A stretch of 55,829 nucleotides of DNA. Source: Ktedonobacterales bacterium. GTDB taxonomy: Bacteria > Chloroflexota > Ktedonobacteria > Ktedonobacterales > DATBGS01. The stretch is from contig DATBHW010000082.1 in assembly GCA_036557285.1 (NCBI GenBank), positions 1 to 55,829 of the forward strand. Direction: 5' to 3'. Under the pieces are notes generated by a model. That model worked only from the letters and a program-made list of their open reading frames with translations, searched no databases and was not told where the DNA came from. Below are positions 42,288 through 50,661 of the stretch, piece by piece (position 1 is the first letter of the stretch; each line of letters opens with the position of its first letter). The translations under genes and the position numbers were made by a program.

Positions 42288-45200
42288 GTGACCACTTGTA
42301 ATCGTTGTGGTAGTGTGCTGCCGGCAACGGCAACTGTCTGCCACCACTGTGGCACTCCGGTGATGAATATCGTGCCTGGAAGTAGCGCCGCTGGATCAAT
42401 GGGAGCGCGCCAACGCGCCCAGGAGAAGCGGGATTCTTCTCTGCTGCCACCACTGCCCGGCCCACTTTCCGGGTTTCCGCCCCCTCCATCATCTGGTCCT
42501 GCCAATCCGAACCAGCCATCCTGGCCGTTCAATTCGGGGCCATCAGTTCCCCCCTCCAATTGGCGGGCGCCTTCTTTGATTGACCCCGCGCAGCTTCCTG
42601 ACTGGTTGAATCCTTCAATGCCGGGGCCTGCTCCGCGTGGGGGGCGGGGAGGTGGGCGCTTTCCACGACCATCAGGCAATGCGCCCAGAGACGCCTGGCC
42701 GGGCGCTGCTGCGCCCGGCGCGCCAAGCCAGCCAACTTCGCCCAGGTCGCCGACCTCTGGTCCCTCACCCTATCTTGCTGGTGGCAGGCGCGCGACAGAT
42801 GACCTGTTTTCCTCCTCTTCACTCCTCGATCAAGGGCAGTTGCCAGATTGGCTCTCGCAGCGCCCGCCTCGGACGCCTCGGCCTGCCGCGCCCCCGCCGG
42901 GAGGCAGCGGCCCGGCCTCTCTCAGTGGGCCGCGAGCCAATCCTGGCCGTGGGCAGGACTCTGGACACGATGCGCATCTCCCCGATTGGCTGCGCGCTAT
43001 GGACCCTGGAGCGCCGCCTGATCTGAGTCACTTGAACACCGGGGCTTTACGCTCCGGGAGAAGATTTCCGGCAGGCTCTTACCGCCCGCCAACGCCTGAT
43101 AGGCGCGACCCTTCCGGCGGCTCCGCCCCAGGAACAGACCCTTTTAGCGTCAGCCGTGTGGATGCCGCTTTGCCCCCGCTGGAGGGATTTGACTTTGGCG
43201 GCAGCGCGCGCCAGCCCAATACCGGGAACCAGAACCCGTTTGCGCCCCGTTCGCCTTTTGACCAGCAGCCCAGGCACACTGATCCCTTCCCAGGAATGCA
43301 GCGGAGCCAGGGTTTTCCTCCAGCGGGCGCGCAACGGGCTGGCGAGGCAGGAGCGCCGGAGGCATGGCGTTCCGAAGGTGGTCAGCCTGCTTCTCCCTTC
43401 GCCCAGCCTGCCGGTGGCCTTTCCGCTGGCTCGTTGGTGGATAAAGATGCGCTGCCAGAGTGGCTGCGCCGGGCGGACCAGGGCGGAGACGCGCCCGCCA
43501 GCCCATCACCGTCGAATCCCCAGGCTGCCGCGCGCCCGGCCACGAGCGATTCCTCCTCTCTGGCTCCGTCACCGTCCTCACCTTTTGATGGCGCGTCGCT
43601 GATTGATGAGTCATCGCTTCCCGATTGGCTGCGCAGCAGGGGCGAGACGGAGCCGCTGCCCCTGCCATTCACGGTTTCAGATTCAGTGAGGGCCGGAAAT
43701 ATCGGCGCTGAACGTGGTAGGAAACAATCAGCCGCCGCTTCTGATGAAGGCGCAGCCGATGATGAGGCGCTGCCAGAGTGGCTTCAGCAGGTGTATGCCG
43801 ATGCCAATGTGCCGCCGCTTTATGCAGAAGGGGCGTCGGCTGGCTCTGGCCCGCCGAAGCTCTCAGGTTCGGATCTGCTTGATAAACGCTCTATACCTAC
43901 CTGGATTCAGGAAGCGACTCAGACATCGCCGCTTCCCAGTATCGGGGATATACTCTCGTCCCCTCCACTTGCTGCCCAGCCAGAGGCGCGCGCCAGCCTG
44001 GGATTCGAGCAAGCGCCATTTTCGTCAGCCAGCGGAGGCGCTGCTGAGCCGATTTCGGGGAATTCGCTGATTGATGAAGCGCATTTGCCCGAGTGGCTGC
44101 GTGATCTGGACGATGGAGGGGCGCCCGCGACGGCAAAAGACGTGTTCTCCCCTGCATTTGAGGGCGGGGCAGACCGCGAAGGCGGCGCGTCGGGGGCTTT
44201 TTCAGCGGCGGAACTGGTGGATACGCAGGCGCTGCCCACCTGGCTCAAGGACCAGGGGCCGCAGTTGGGGTCAGAGATGACCGCCGGAGCGATGGAGCCG
44301 CCTGACGAGCCAGGCGGCGCTTCAGAGGGCTTTTCAGCGGCGGAACTGGTGGATACATACGCTTTACCTGCCTGGCTGAAGAATCAGGAGCCGCAGCGGC
44401 TGTCAGATCAGTTCCCTGGACCAGATCAAGCCGGTCCATCGGGGGGCGGCTCCGGCCTGTTCTCAGCGGCAGAATTAGTGGATACGCAGGCGCTGCCTAC
44501 CTGGTTGAAGGATCAGGAACCTACGTTGGGTTCTGGCATGGCCTCTGACTCGCCTGGGCAGGACGCGCCCCTGGGCGGCGCGTCGGGGGCTTTTTCAGCG
44601 GCAGAACTGGTGGATACGCAGGCGCTGCCCACCTGGCTCAAGGCGCAGGAACCGGGCGCGAGTCAGTCCCCAGGAGCTTCGGCAGCGCCGTCGGCTCCAG
44701 AGATGCGCCCGCCAAGCTCGAAGATCACCCCTATCCCTGCTGGATTTTCCAAACAGCAGACGGGCGAGTTTTCTGCCATTGATCTGGTGGATACTGGCGC
44801 ATTGCCTGTCTGGCTGAAAGGCGCTGAAAACGCTGGCGCGGGCGTCAGCGGTCCTGGCGCGCCTGCTGGCTTTGGGCCTGATACCGGGCGCCCGGCCTTC
44901 GGAGGCCCTTCCTCATCCGACCCATCCTCAGATCAGACGGGCGGTTTTTCTGCCGCCAGCCTGATTGACTCTGACGCGCTGCCCGACTGGCTGCGACCAG
45001 CCCAGAGCGGCGCGCTCCCTCCCCACCCGGAGATGAGCGCGGGTGGGTCTGAGGCGGATTGGAGTCGTGGCGATCCTGACGAGGGTGGCTTTTCGGCGGC
45101 GTCGCTGATCAATCCCAGCGATCTCCCGGAATGGATGCGCAGCCAGGAAGGCGTTCAGCGGCCTGGCTCTCAGCCGATGGAAGGCGGCCAGGAAGAGGGG

Positions 45201-45842
45201 CCGCAGGCGCGCGTGCCTCGTCGCCCACGCCTGCCAACCGAGCCAGATCGCGCTCCCAGTCAGGCAGCGGCCAGTGTCTTCTCGTCGGTGCTTGGTCCTA
45301 CTGCTGGCGAAGATCAACGAAGCCAGCCCCAGGGCAGGCGCCCTTCGCGCGAGATGCCAGCGGTAGATAGAAGCGGCCCCCTGGGTCAGCGCAGTGGCCC
45401 GCTCCAGGGGCAGGAGTGGGGAGGCGGCGAGATGGGCGGTTGGAATCAGCCGCCGATGTCGGGCTATCCCAACCAGCCACAGAGCGCCTTTGCGGGTGAA
45501 CAGGAGTGGGGAGGCGATCAGAGCGGCGGCCCGCGCGCTGCTGGCAGTTGGCCGGGTGGTTTTGAGGGGAGAGGGGTGGCCGAGGCTCCGCGAGAGTACA
45601 GAGAACCTGGCTCTGGCATCACCGGGGGCCGCGAACAGGCTCCCTCTGGTGGGCGCGGGTATGGGGATTACCCTGGAGGCCCGCAGGGGCGCGGAGCGCC
45701 ACAGAACTACGGGTATCGCCCAGAAGATGAAGGCTGGGAGGGCGGTCCAGGGTATGAGCAGGGCTATGAGGATGATGAGGTCGGACCGCCGAGTGGGATG
45801 TTTGCAAAGCTAAAGCGAATGCTGGGATTTGGCGGCTCATGA
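42288..45842 (+). CDS. 1184-residue zinc-ribbon scaffold with fifteen LPxWL motifs
   Basis: I do not recognise a described family. A zinc ribbon opens the protein (C4, C7, C18, C21). The rest is a disordered Pro/Ser/Gly/Ala-rich chain with fifteen short motifs of type [S/E]-L-[IV]-D-x3-[LI]-P-x-W-[LIM]. The LPxWL cores are at about 103, 185, 231, 389, 444, 495, 536, 600, 649, 693, 736, 780, 839, 898 and 946, mostly 41-64 residues apart. Residues 640-790 hold four nearly identical FSAAELVDTQALPTWLKDQ blocks. DRSGPL and QRSGPL (1027-1039) echo the divergent gene. The tail, SGMFAKLKRMLGFGGS, is a basic amphipathic helix that could touch the membrane. The start is a GTG with GAGGAG 5 nt before. 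Its stop overlaps the next gene's start. Confidence 0.85.
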   Translation: MTTCNRCGSVLPATATVCHHCGTPVMNIVPGSSAAGSMGARQRAQEKRDSSLLPPLPGPLSGFPPPPSSGPANPNQPSWPFNSGPSVPPSNWRAPSLIDPAQLPDWLNPSMPGPAPRGGRGGGRFPRPSGNAPRDAWPGAAAPGAPSQPTSPRSPTSGPSPYLAGGRRATDDLFSSSSLLDQGQLPDWLSQRPPRTPRPAAPPPGGSGPASLSGPRANPGRGQDSGHDAHLPDWLRAMDPGAPPDLSHLNTGALRSGRRFPAGSYRPPTPDRRDPSGGSAPGTDPFSVSRVDAALPPLEGFDFGGSARQPNTGNQNPFAPRSPFDQQPRHTDPFPGMQRSQGFPPAGAQRAGEAGAPEAWRSEGGQPASPFAQPAGGLSAGSLVDKDALPEWLRRADQGGDAPASPSPSNPQAAARPATSDSSSLAPSPSSPFDGASLIDESSLPDWLRSRGETEPLPLPFTVSDSVRAGNIGAERGRKQSAAASDEGAADDEALPEWLQQVYADANVPPLYAEGASAGSGPPKLSGSDLLDKRSIPTWIQEATQTSPLPSIGDILSSPPLAAQPEARASLGFEQAPFSSASGGAAEPISGNSLIDEAHLPEWLRDLDDGGAPATAKDVFSPAFEGGADREGGASGAFSAAELVDTQALPTWLKDQGPQLGSEMTAGAMEPPDEPGGASEGFSAAELVDTYALPAWLKNQEPQRLSDQFPGPDQAGPSGGGSGLFSAAELVDTQALPTWLKDQEPTLGSGMASDSPGQDAPLGGASGAFSAAELVDTQALPTWLKAQEPGASQSPGASAAPSAPEMRPPSSKITPIPAGFSKQQTGEFSAIDLVDTGALPVWLKGAENAGAGVSGPGAPAGFGPDTGRPAFGGPSSSDPSSDQTGGFSAASLIDSDALPDWLRPAQSGALPPHPEMSAGGSEADWSRGDPDEGGFSAASLINPSDLPEWMRSQEGVQRPGSQPMEGGQEEGPQARVPRRPRLPTEPDRAPSQAAASVFSSVLGPTAGEDQRSQPQGRRPSREMPAVDRSGPLGQRSGPLQGQEWGGGEMGGWNQPPMSGYPNQPQSAFAGEQEWGGDQSGGPRAAGSWPGGFEGRGVAEAPREYREPGSGITGGREQAPSGGRGYGDYPGGPQGRGAPQNYGYRPEDEGWEGGPGYEQGYEDDEVGPPSGMFAKLKRMLGFGGS

Positions 45843-47770
45843 GCATCCAATCATCGGAACAGAGAGTCAGAAAACCGCCCGCGCCTGGCGGCCAGTCCGT
45901 GTTGAGCGCCGCCCTTGGCGTTCGAGGGGCTGTTTCGCGTTCGATTCTCGCGGCTGACTGCGGCTCGGTGTTTACCAAAGTGGCGCTGCTGGGAGTGGTC
46001 GAAGGGCAATATCGCTTGCTGGCGCGCGCGGAGACGCCAACAACTGCTTTTCCCCCCTACCGTGATATTACCGTTGGTTTGTTGCAGGCCATCTATGAAC
46101 TGGAACGCATCACTGGCCGCAGAATCGCCAGCCGGGGCCAGATCATCACCCCGGAGCAAACCGATGGCGATGGCGTGGATGCCTTTGTCGTGGCGCTCAG
46201 CGCCGGTGGCCCGCTGACGGTGGCGATGATTGCCTCAGTTTCCACCAGCGCGCGCGGCGCGGTAAGCAAAGATGAGCAGGCGCTGGCCGAAACCGCCCAA
46301 CAGGCGGTTGCTGGCGTCTACGCGGATGTGGAGCTTGTGCAGCTTCCCCCTGCGGAGCGCGCCAGCTCTGGTCTCAACGGTGGCCCGGATTTGCAGTGGC
46401 TCTTGCAGGTCGAGCAGCTTCGCCGCCTGAATCCCCGCGCTATCCTGCTGGCAGAGTCGGGCGCGGCGCGCGGACAGGGTATCTCTTCGGCAACCGCCCA
46501 GGCGCTGGCGCTGGCCTTGAAAGAGGTATTGAGCGCGCAAAGCGAGAACCCCAATGTTCCGGGCGTCTCTTTCGCGCATGCCACCGCCAAAATCCCTGTC
46601 CTGCACCCGATGGAGCGCATGCCGGTCATTTACACCGGCAGCCCGCAGCACTATGAGCGCCTGCGCCGGGAACTGGGGCCGCAGGCCGATGTACGCCAGG
46701 CAGAGCCGTTTACGCCGCACAACCTGCGCCCGCTCGGCGTGGCGGTCAGTTCGCTGCACGAGCGCCAGATCCTCAGTTCCATTCCAGGGTATCATCGCCT
46801 TAACGGCTGGATGTCTTCGCCGCCGATGGCGACGGCCACTTCATTCAGCAGCCTGGTTCGCTTTCTGGCGCAGCATTATGGCATGAATGTCGTGGGGGTT
46901 GACGTGGGGGCCAGCGCCACCTCGGTGATGGTTGCGGGCGAACACGGCGAGTTCTTGCCATCGGTGCATGCCAACGCGGGCGTGGCTTCGGGACTGGGCG
47001 TGGTGCTGCGCTCGGTGGGCTATGAGCGTATCGCGCGCTGGCTGACGTTTGAGATCAGCGAGGCGGAACTGCGTCAGTTTGTGCTGGAAAAGATGATTCA
47101 ACCCCGCTTGCTGCCCTATACCGCGCGCGAGTTGGAGATCGAGCATGCTCTGACCCGCGAGGCCGTCTTCCTGGCGCTGCAACAGCCCGGCGCAGAACTG
47201 GGTACGCTGCCCCATCTGGACCTGATCCTGGGGGCAGGTGGTGTGCTGGCGCATGTGCCTCGCTATGGGCAGGCCGCGCTGATGCTGCTCGATACCATTC
47301 AGCCGCGCAGCGTCTCTTCGCTGGTGCTGGATACCGTCGCGCTGGCTCCGCAGCTTGGGGTCGTGGCGACGGTGGACCCGGTGGCCGCCGTACAGGCGAC
47401 AGAAAACGATGCCGTGTTGCAGCGGCTGGGTACAGTCGTATCGCCCTTTGGCAAGGCCGAAGATGGGGAACCGGCACTGAAATTGCAGGTGGACTATATG
47501 GATGGCCGCAAGAAAACGTTGGAAGTGGCCTACGGCTCCATCGAGGTCGTTCCCCTGGCGGCAAATGAGCAGGCTATGCTTACCCTCTTTCCGGCCCGTA
47601 CCATTGATGTTGGTCTGGGACCAGGCGAGCAGGCTCGTGCTGGTGAAGCCATCGAGGGCGGCATCATTGGGCTGATTATTGATGCGCGTGGTCGGCCTCT
47701 CTCGTTGTCTCCTCAGCCTGCCTATCGCCGGGCAAAATTAGCCCAGTGGAGGCAGGCAATCGGAGGCTGA
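45839..47770 (+). CDS. MutL-family ASKHA ATPase (annotated elsewhere as glutamate mutase L)
   Basis: A 643-residue protein. Two ASKHA phosphate-binding segments are visible, AADCGSVFTKVALLG (38-52) and VVGVDVGASATSVMVA (351-366), each with the D-x-G-(S/A) pattern. The N-terminal 30 residues are disordered. MutL proteins were named for a link to cobalamin-dependent glutamate mutase, as reactivase-type chaperones. No mutase subunit is nearby, so the name is unlikely to describe its job. It overlaps the preceding scaffold gene by ATGA, giving strong coupling. A role as an actin-like partner of the scaffold, as in PilM/FtsA systems, is speculation. Confidence 0.8.
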   Translation: MSIQSSEQRVRKPPAPGGQSVLSAALGVRGAVSRSILAADCGSVFTKVALLGVVEGQYRLLARAETPTTAFPPYRDITVGLLQAIYELERITGRRIASRGQIITPEQTDGDGVDAFVVALSAGGPLTVAMIASVSTSARGAVSKDEQALAETAQQAVAGVYADVELVQLPPAERASSGLNGGPDLQWLLQVEQLRRLNPRAILLAESGAARGQGISSATAQALALALKEVLSAQSENPNVPGVSFAHATAKIPVLHPMERMPVIYTGSPQHYERLRRELGPQADVRQAEPFTPHNLRPLGVAVSSLHERQILSSIPGYHRLNGWMSSPPMATATSFSSLVRFLAQHYGMNVVGVDVGASATSVMVAGEHGEFLPSVHANAGVASGLGVVLRSVGYERIARWLTFEISEAELRQFVLEKMIQPRLLPYTARELEIEHALTREAVFLALQQPGAELGTLPHLDLILGAGGVLAHVPRYGQAALMLLDTIQPRSVSSLVLDTVALAPQLGVVATVDPVAAVQATENDAVLQRLGTVVSPFGKAEDGEPALKLQVDYMDGRKKTLEVAYGSIEVVPLAANEQAMLTLFPARTIDVGLGPGEQARAGEAIEGGIIGLIIDARGRPLSLSPQPAYRRAKLAQWRQAIGG

Positions 47771-47808
47771 ACCCCAACGATGGCACGCGCGCAGGCGGAG
47801 GAGAGCGA

Positions 47809-48735
47809 ATGAACTACCCCCTTGGATGGCCGGTTATTCCAGGGATTACGGTGCGGCGCGAGCGGCGCATGGACCGCCCCGGATTGACGCTGGTGGAAGT
47901 CGGCCAGGAAGTCCAGGCCGACCAGACGATTGCTCGCCTGAATCCGGTAGGTACGGCGGGCAGCGCGCCGTTTGCTCCTCACCGATTTGGCGCTCAGACG
48001 CTCCGCGCTGGTCTGCGTGGGCAGGTGTTGGAGGCCAACGCGCGCGGCGTCACCATCGAGGGGCTGGTAGCGGTGGTACAGGGGTTGATCGGGGTAGGTG
48101 AACAGGCCGTCGGTGAGTTGAATATTCTCTCGAAAGAGGCGCTGAAAGTGCCTGCGGACATGATTCCCCTGACGCGCGGTGTCATTCTGGTGGCGCCAGG
48201 ACCGCTGACACGCGATCTGCTGGAACACGCGACCAAAGCCGAGGTCGTCGGGCTGGTGGCAAGCAGCATGGCAGTTGCGGACCTGGAGGCCGCGCTGGGG
48301 CTGGACCTGACCGCTTTGCTGGATGGCCTGCCAGTGCCTGAGAGTCCACGCCCGCTGCCGACGCTGCTCTTTACTGAAGGGCTGGGCAGCCATCCGATGG
48401 CAAGCTCGACGCTGGCGCTGCTGCGCCAGCATGGCGGCGACTATGCTCTGCTGAGCGGGACAACAAATCCACGTCGCAACCGTCGCCCTGAGCTATTGAT
48501 TTCGCTGCCGCCAGGGGCGCGCCCGCCTGCGGTGAAGGCCGACCCACGCATTATGAACAACGCTATTGTCCGGGTGAGCAGCGGTGAATACGCGGGGGAG
48601 ATCGGCCAGGTTGTGCAAACGTTTCAGCGCCCCCAACTGCTCCCCTCTGGGGTTCACGCGCGGGCCGTTTACGTGCGCCTGGAACGAGGGGTGAAAGTCA
48701 CGCTGCCCATTTATAATCTGGAACGCATCTCATAG
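47809..48735 (+). CDS. barrel/KOW-like protein of unknown function
   Basis: A 308-residue protein. The N-terminal PLGWPVIPGITVRRERR and LTLVEVGQEVQADQTIARL resemble lipoyl/biotinyl-like beta barrels, and a second VTIEGLVAVV...VGEQAV segment repeats the pattern. The C-terminal VRVSSGEYAGEIGQVVQTF is KOW-like. The middle has two Rossmann-like strands (GVILVAPGPLTRDLL). The ATG is supported by GGAGGAGAG. It begins 38 bp after the MutL-like stop. It may serve as an adaptor or membrane-fusion-like domain, but the evidence is weak. Confidence 0.6.
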   Translation: MNYPLGWPVIPGITVRRERRMDRPGLTLVEVGQEVQADQTIARLNPVGTAGSAPFAPHRFGAQTLRAGLRGQVLEANARGVTIEGLVAVVQGLIGVGEQAVGELNILSKEALKVPADMIPLTRGVILVAPGPLTRDLLEHATKAEVVGLVASSMAVADLEAALGLDLTALLDGLPVPESPRPLPTLLFTEGLGSHPMASSTLALLRQHGGDYALLSGTTNPRRNRRPELLISLPPGARPPAVKADPRIMNNAIVRVSSGEYAGEIGQVVQTFQRPQLLPSGVHARAVYVRLERGVKVTLPIYNLERIS

Positions 48736-48790
48736 CAGTATCCGAGTATTCTCTGAAAACTATCTGGCCCTCTCTGGAGCGGAGGCAATC

Positions 48791-49552
48791 GTGGAACGCT
48801 ACGGTGAACACCATTTCCCAGGGCGGCTGTTTGTCGTTGAGGGGGTGGATGGGTCGGGCAAAAGCACGCAAATTGCCCTCCTGCGCCAGTGGCTGGTGAG
48901 CGAGGGCTACCCCGTCTTCTTTAGCGAGTGGAACTCTTCGCCGCTCGTCCAGCGCACCACCAGGCGCGGCAAGAAAAAGCAACTGCTGACCCCCACTACC
49001 TTTAGTCTGCTGCACGCCACCGACTTCGCTGATCGCACCGAACAGGAGATTATCCCGCCGCTGAAAGCGGGCGCGATTGTGCTGGCCGACCGCTATATTT
49101 ATACGGCGTTTGCCCGCGATGTGGCGCGCGGCGTGCATCCGCAGTGGGTGCGCCATCTCTATCAATTTGCCGTGAAGCCAACTATCGCCTTTTATTTTCG
49201 CGTCCCGCTGGATGAATCGCTCAAGCGGATTTTAGGCAGCCGGGCGGAACTCAAATATTATGAAGCGGGGATGGACCTGAACCTCTCAACGGACCCCACC
49301 CGAAGCTTTAAGATGTTCCAGAAACGCATTGTCACCGAATATGAAAAAATGGTTGATGAGTTTGGCCTGACGGTTCTGGATGCCTTGCAGCCCATCACCG
49401 AGCAGCAACTGCACATCCGCGACATGGTGCGGCCCTTCCTGCGTGGCCTGCATCGTGACCGCCAGAATCATGCAGGCCGGTGGCAGATGGGCGCTGCTGC
49501 CAACGGCGGCGAGAGTGTCGGGCGCAAGCGCAAAACGGAGCAGCTTCTATGA
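48791..49552 (+). CDS. thymidylate kinase-like protein, paralogue 1
   Basis: A 253-residue protein of the thymidylate kinase fold. The P-loop is EGVDGSGKSTQ (17-27) with Lys24, and the DR(Y) motif is LADRYIYT. The usual enzyme (about 210 residues) phosphorylates dTMP to dTDP. This one adds about 35 residues at the C-terminus (basic, GRKRKTEQLL). The lid-type Arg-rich segment is unlike the classic enzyme. It may have a non-housekeeping role. The start is a GTG with GGAGG before it. Its stop overlaps the next gene by ATGA. Confidence 0.8.
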   Translation: MERYGEHHFPGRLFVVEGVDGSGKSTQIALLRQWLVSEGYPVFFSEWNSSPLVQRTTRRGKKKQLLTPTTFSLLHATDFADRTEQEIIPPLKAGAIVLADRYIYTAFARDVARGVHPQWVRHLYQFAVKPTIAFYFRVPLDESLKRILGSRAELKYYEAGMDLNLSTDPTRSFKMFQKRIVTEYEKMVDEFGLTVLDALQPITEQQLHIRDMVRPFLRGLHRDRQNHAGRWQMGAAANGGESVGRKRKTEQLL

Positions 49553-50244
49553 CGCAGGTGGCTTTCTATGGCATTGATACCGTGCGCGTGCGCTCGGAAG
49601 AGGGGCTGCTCCCCGGCAGGCTCTTTGCCATCGAGGGAACAGATGGCGTCGGACGTTCGACGCAGATTCAGCACCTGCGCACCTGGCTGGAGAGCAGCGG
49701 CTACGCGGTGATTGATACCGGCCAGCGCCGCTCTGCGCTGGCCGGGCGCGGAATTGATGAGGCCAAGCAAGGCCATACGCTCGGCCCGCTGACGATGGAC
49801 CTCTTCTATGCCACTGATTTTGTGGACCGCTTTGAGAATCAGATCCTGCCTGCCTTGCGCGCCGGTTTTATTGTGCTAACGGACCGCTATATCTATTCGC
49901 TGATGGCGCGGGCCATCGTGCGCGGGGCCGACCGCGAGTGGGTGAAGCAGGTGTATGGGCTGGCCTTGAGGCCCGACGCCATTTTTTACCTGGATATTGA
50001 CCTGGACCCGCTGATCCGGCGTATCCTGCGGCGGGGGCGCTTCGATTATTGGGAGTCGGGCATGGATATGCGCCTGGGGCCGGACCTGTATGAAAGCTTC
50101 ATCATCTATCAGGGGATGATACTCACAGAGTTTCGGCAGATGGCGCCTGAATATAGCTTCCAGGTGATTGACGCCATGCGCCCGATCCCCAGGGTTCTGG
50201 CCGACATCCAGGCGCGCATGGAGCCGCTGCTCCCCGCCGGATAA
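49549..50244 (+). CDS. thymidylate kinase-like protein, paralogue 2, with altered P-loop
   Basis: A 231-residue protein. The P-loop reads EGTDGVGRSTQ (29-39), with Arg36 where nearly all P-loop kinases have Lys. The LTDRYIYS motif is kept. It aligns to paralogue 1 over its whole length (FYATDFVDRFENQILPALRAG matches LLHATDFADRTEQEIIPPLKAG). Loss of the Walker Lys usually abolishes or greatly reduces phosphoryl transfer, so a regulatory or heterodimer role is possible. The ATG overlaps paralogue 1's stop, so the two proteins are probably made in equal amounts. Confidence 0.82.
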   Translation: MTQVAFYGIDTVRVRSEEGLLPGRLFAIEGTDGVGRSTQIQHLRTWLESSGYAVIDTGQRRSALAGRGIDEAKQGHTLGPLTMDLFYATDFVDRFENQILPALRAGFIVLTDRYIYSLMARAIVRGADREWVKQVYGLALRPDAIFYLDIDLDPLIRRILRRGRFDYWESGMDMRLGPDLYESFIIYQGMILTEFRQMAPEYSFQVIDAMRPIPRVLADIQARMEPLLPAG

Positions 50245-50267
50245 TATCAGCATCCTTGAATGGACTT

Positions 50268-50648
50268 ATGAAATCAATGAGCGACGCAGAAAATCAGGCA
50301 CAACTGGAAACACGATCAGCGGGTACTTCTTCGCTTTCTTCACAAAACGACCATGCTGGTCGCCGCATCGCCTGGCTCTTGGGATGGGCGCTCGTGTTGG
50401 GTCTCATGGGCGCATGGCTTGTTGGATTTGAGACGCAAGTCACCAGATTTGCCTACCCGATCACGTGTGGCCTTGGTAATCCCCCCTGCTCATCATCCTC
50501 TACTTCTCTCAGTGTAACTTCCGGCCCGGAGATGATTCATCCGTGTACCGTTGTCGGGCTGCTCGTTATCGCCTGCGGCGTGATTTGCCTTTTACGCTGC
50601 CTGATGATCTGGTACAGAGACCACAAAGACAAAGTTGAGATGCTCTGA
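50268..50648 (+). CDS. small two-helix membrane protein
   Basis: About 126 residues, with two hydrophobic segments (IAWLLGWALVLGLMGAWLVGF and VVGLLVIACGVICLLRCLMIW) joined by a loop with two Cys-containing stretches (FAYPITCGLGNPPCSSSS). No family recognised. The start is uncertain: ATGs at 50268 and 50277 are both in frame, neither with a good ribosome site. It starts 24 bp after the kinase operon and may belong to it. Confidence 0.45.
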   Translation: MKSMSDAENQAQLETRSAGTSSLSSQNDHAGRRIAWLLGWALVLGLMGAWLVGFETQVTRFAYPITCGLGNPPCSSSSTSLSVTSGPEMIHPCTVVGLLVIACGVICLLRCLMIWYRDHKDKVEML

Positions 50649-50661
50649 TTCAGGGAGGCTG

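Noticed and set aside
42288-45842. Frame artefact because of low-complexity sequence
   Set aside because: The zinc ribbon, GTG with strong ribosome site, ATGA overlap with the next gene and fifteen conserved motifs at protein level support a real gene.
45839-47770. DNA mismatch repair MutL
   Set aside because: The name is shared only. There is no GHKL ATPase or dimerisation domain; the fold signals are ASKHA-type.
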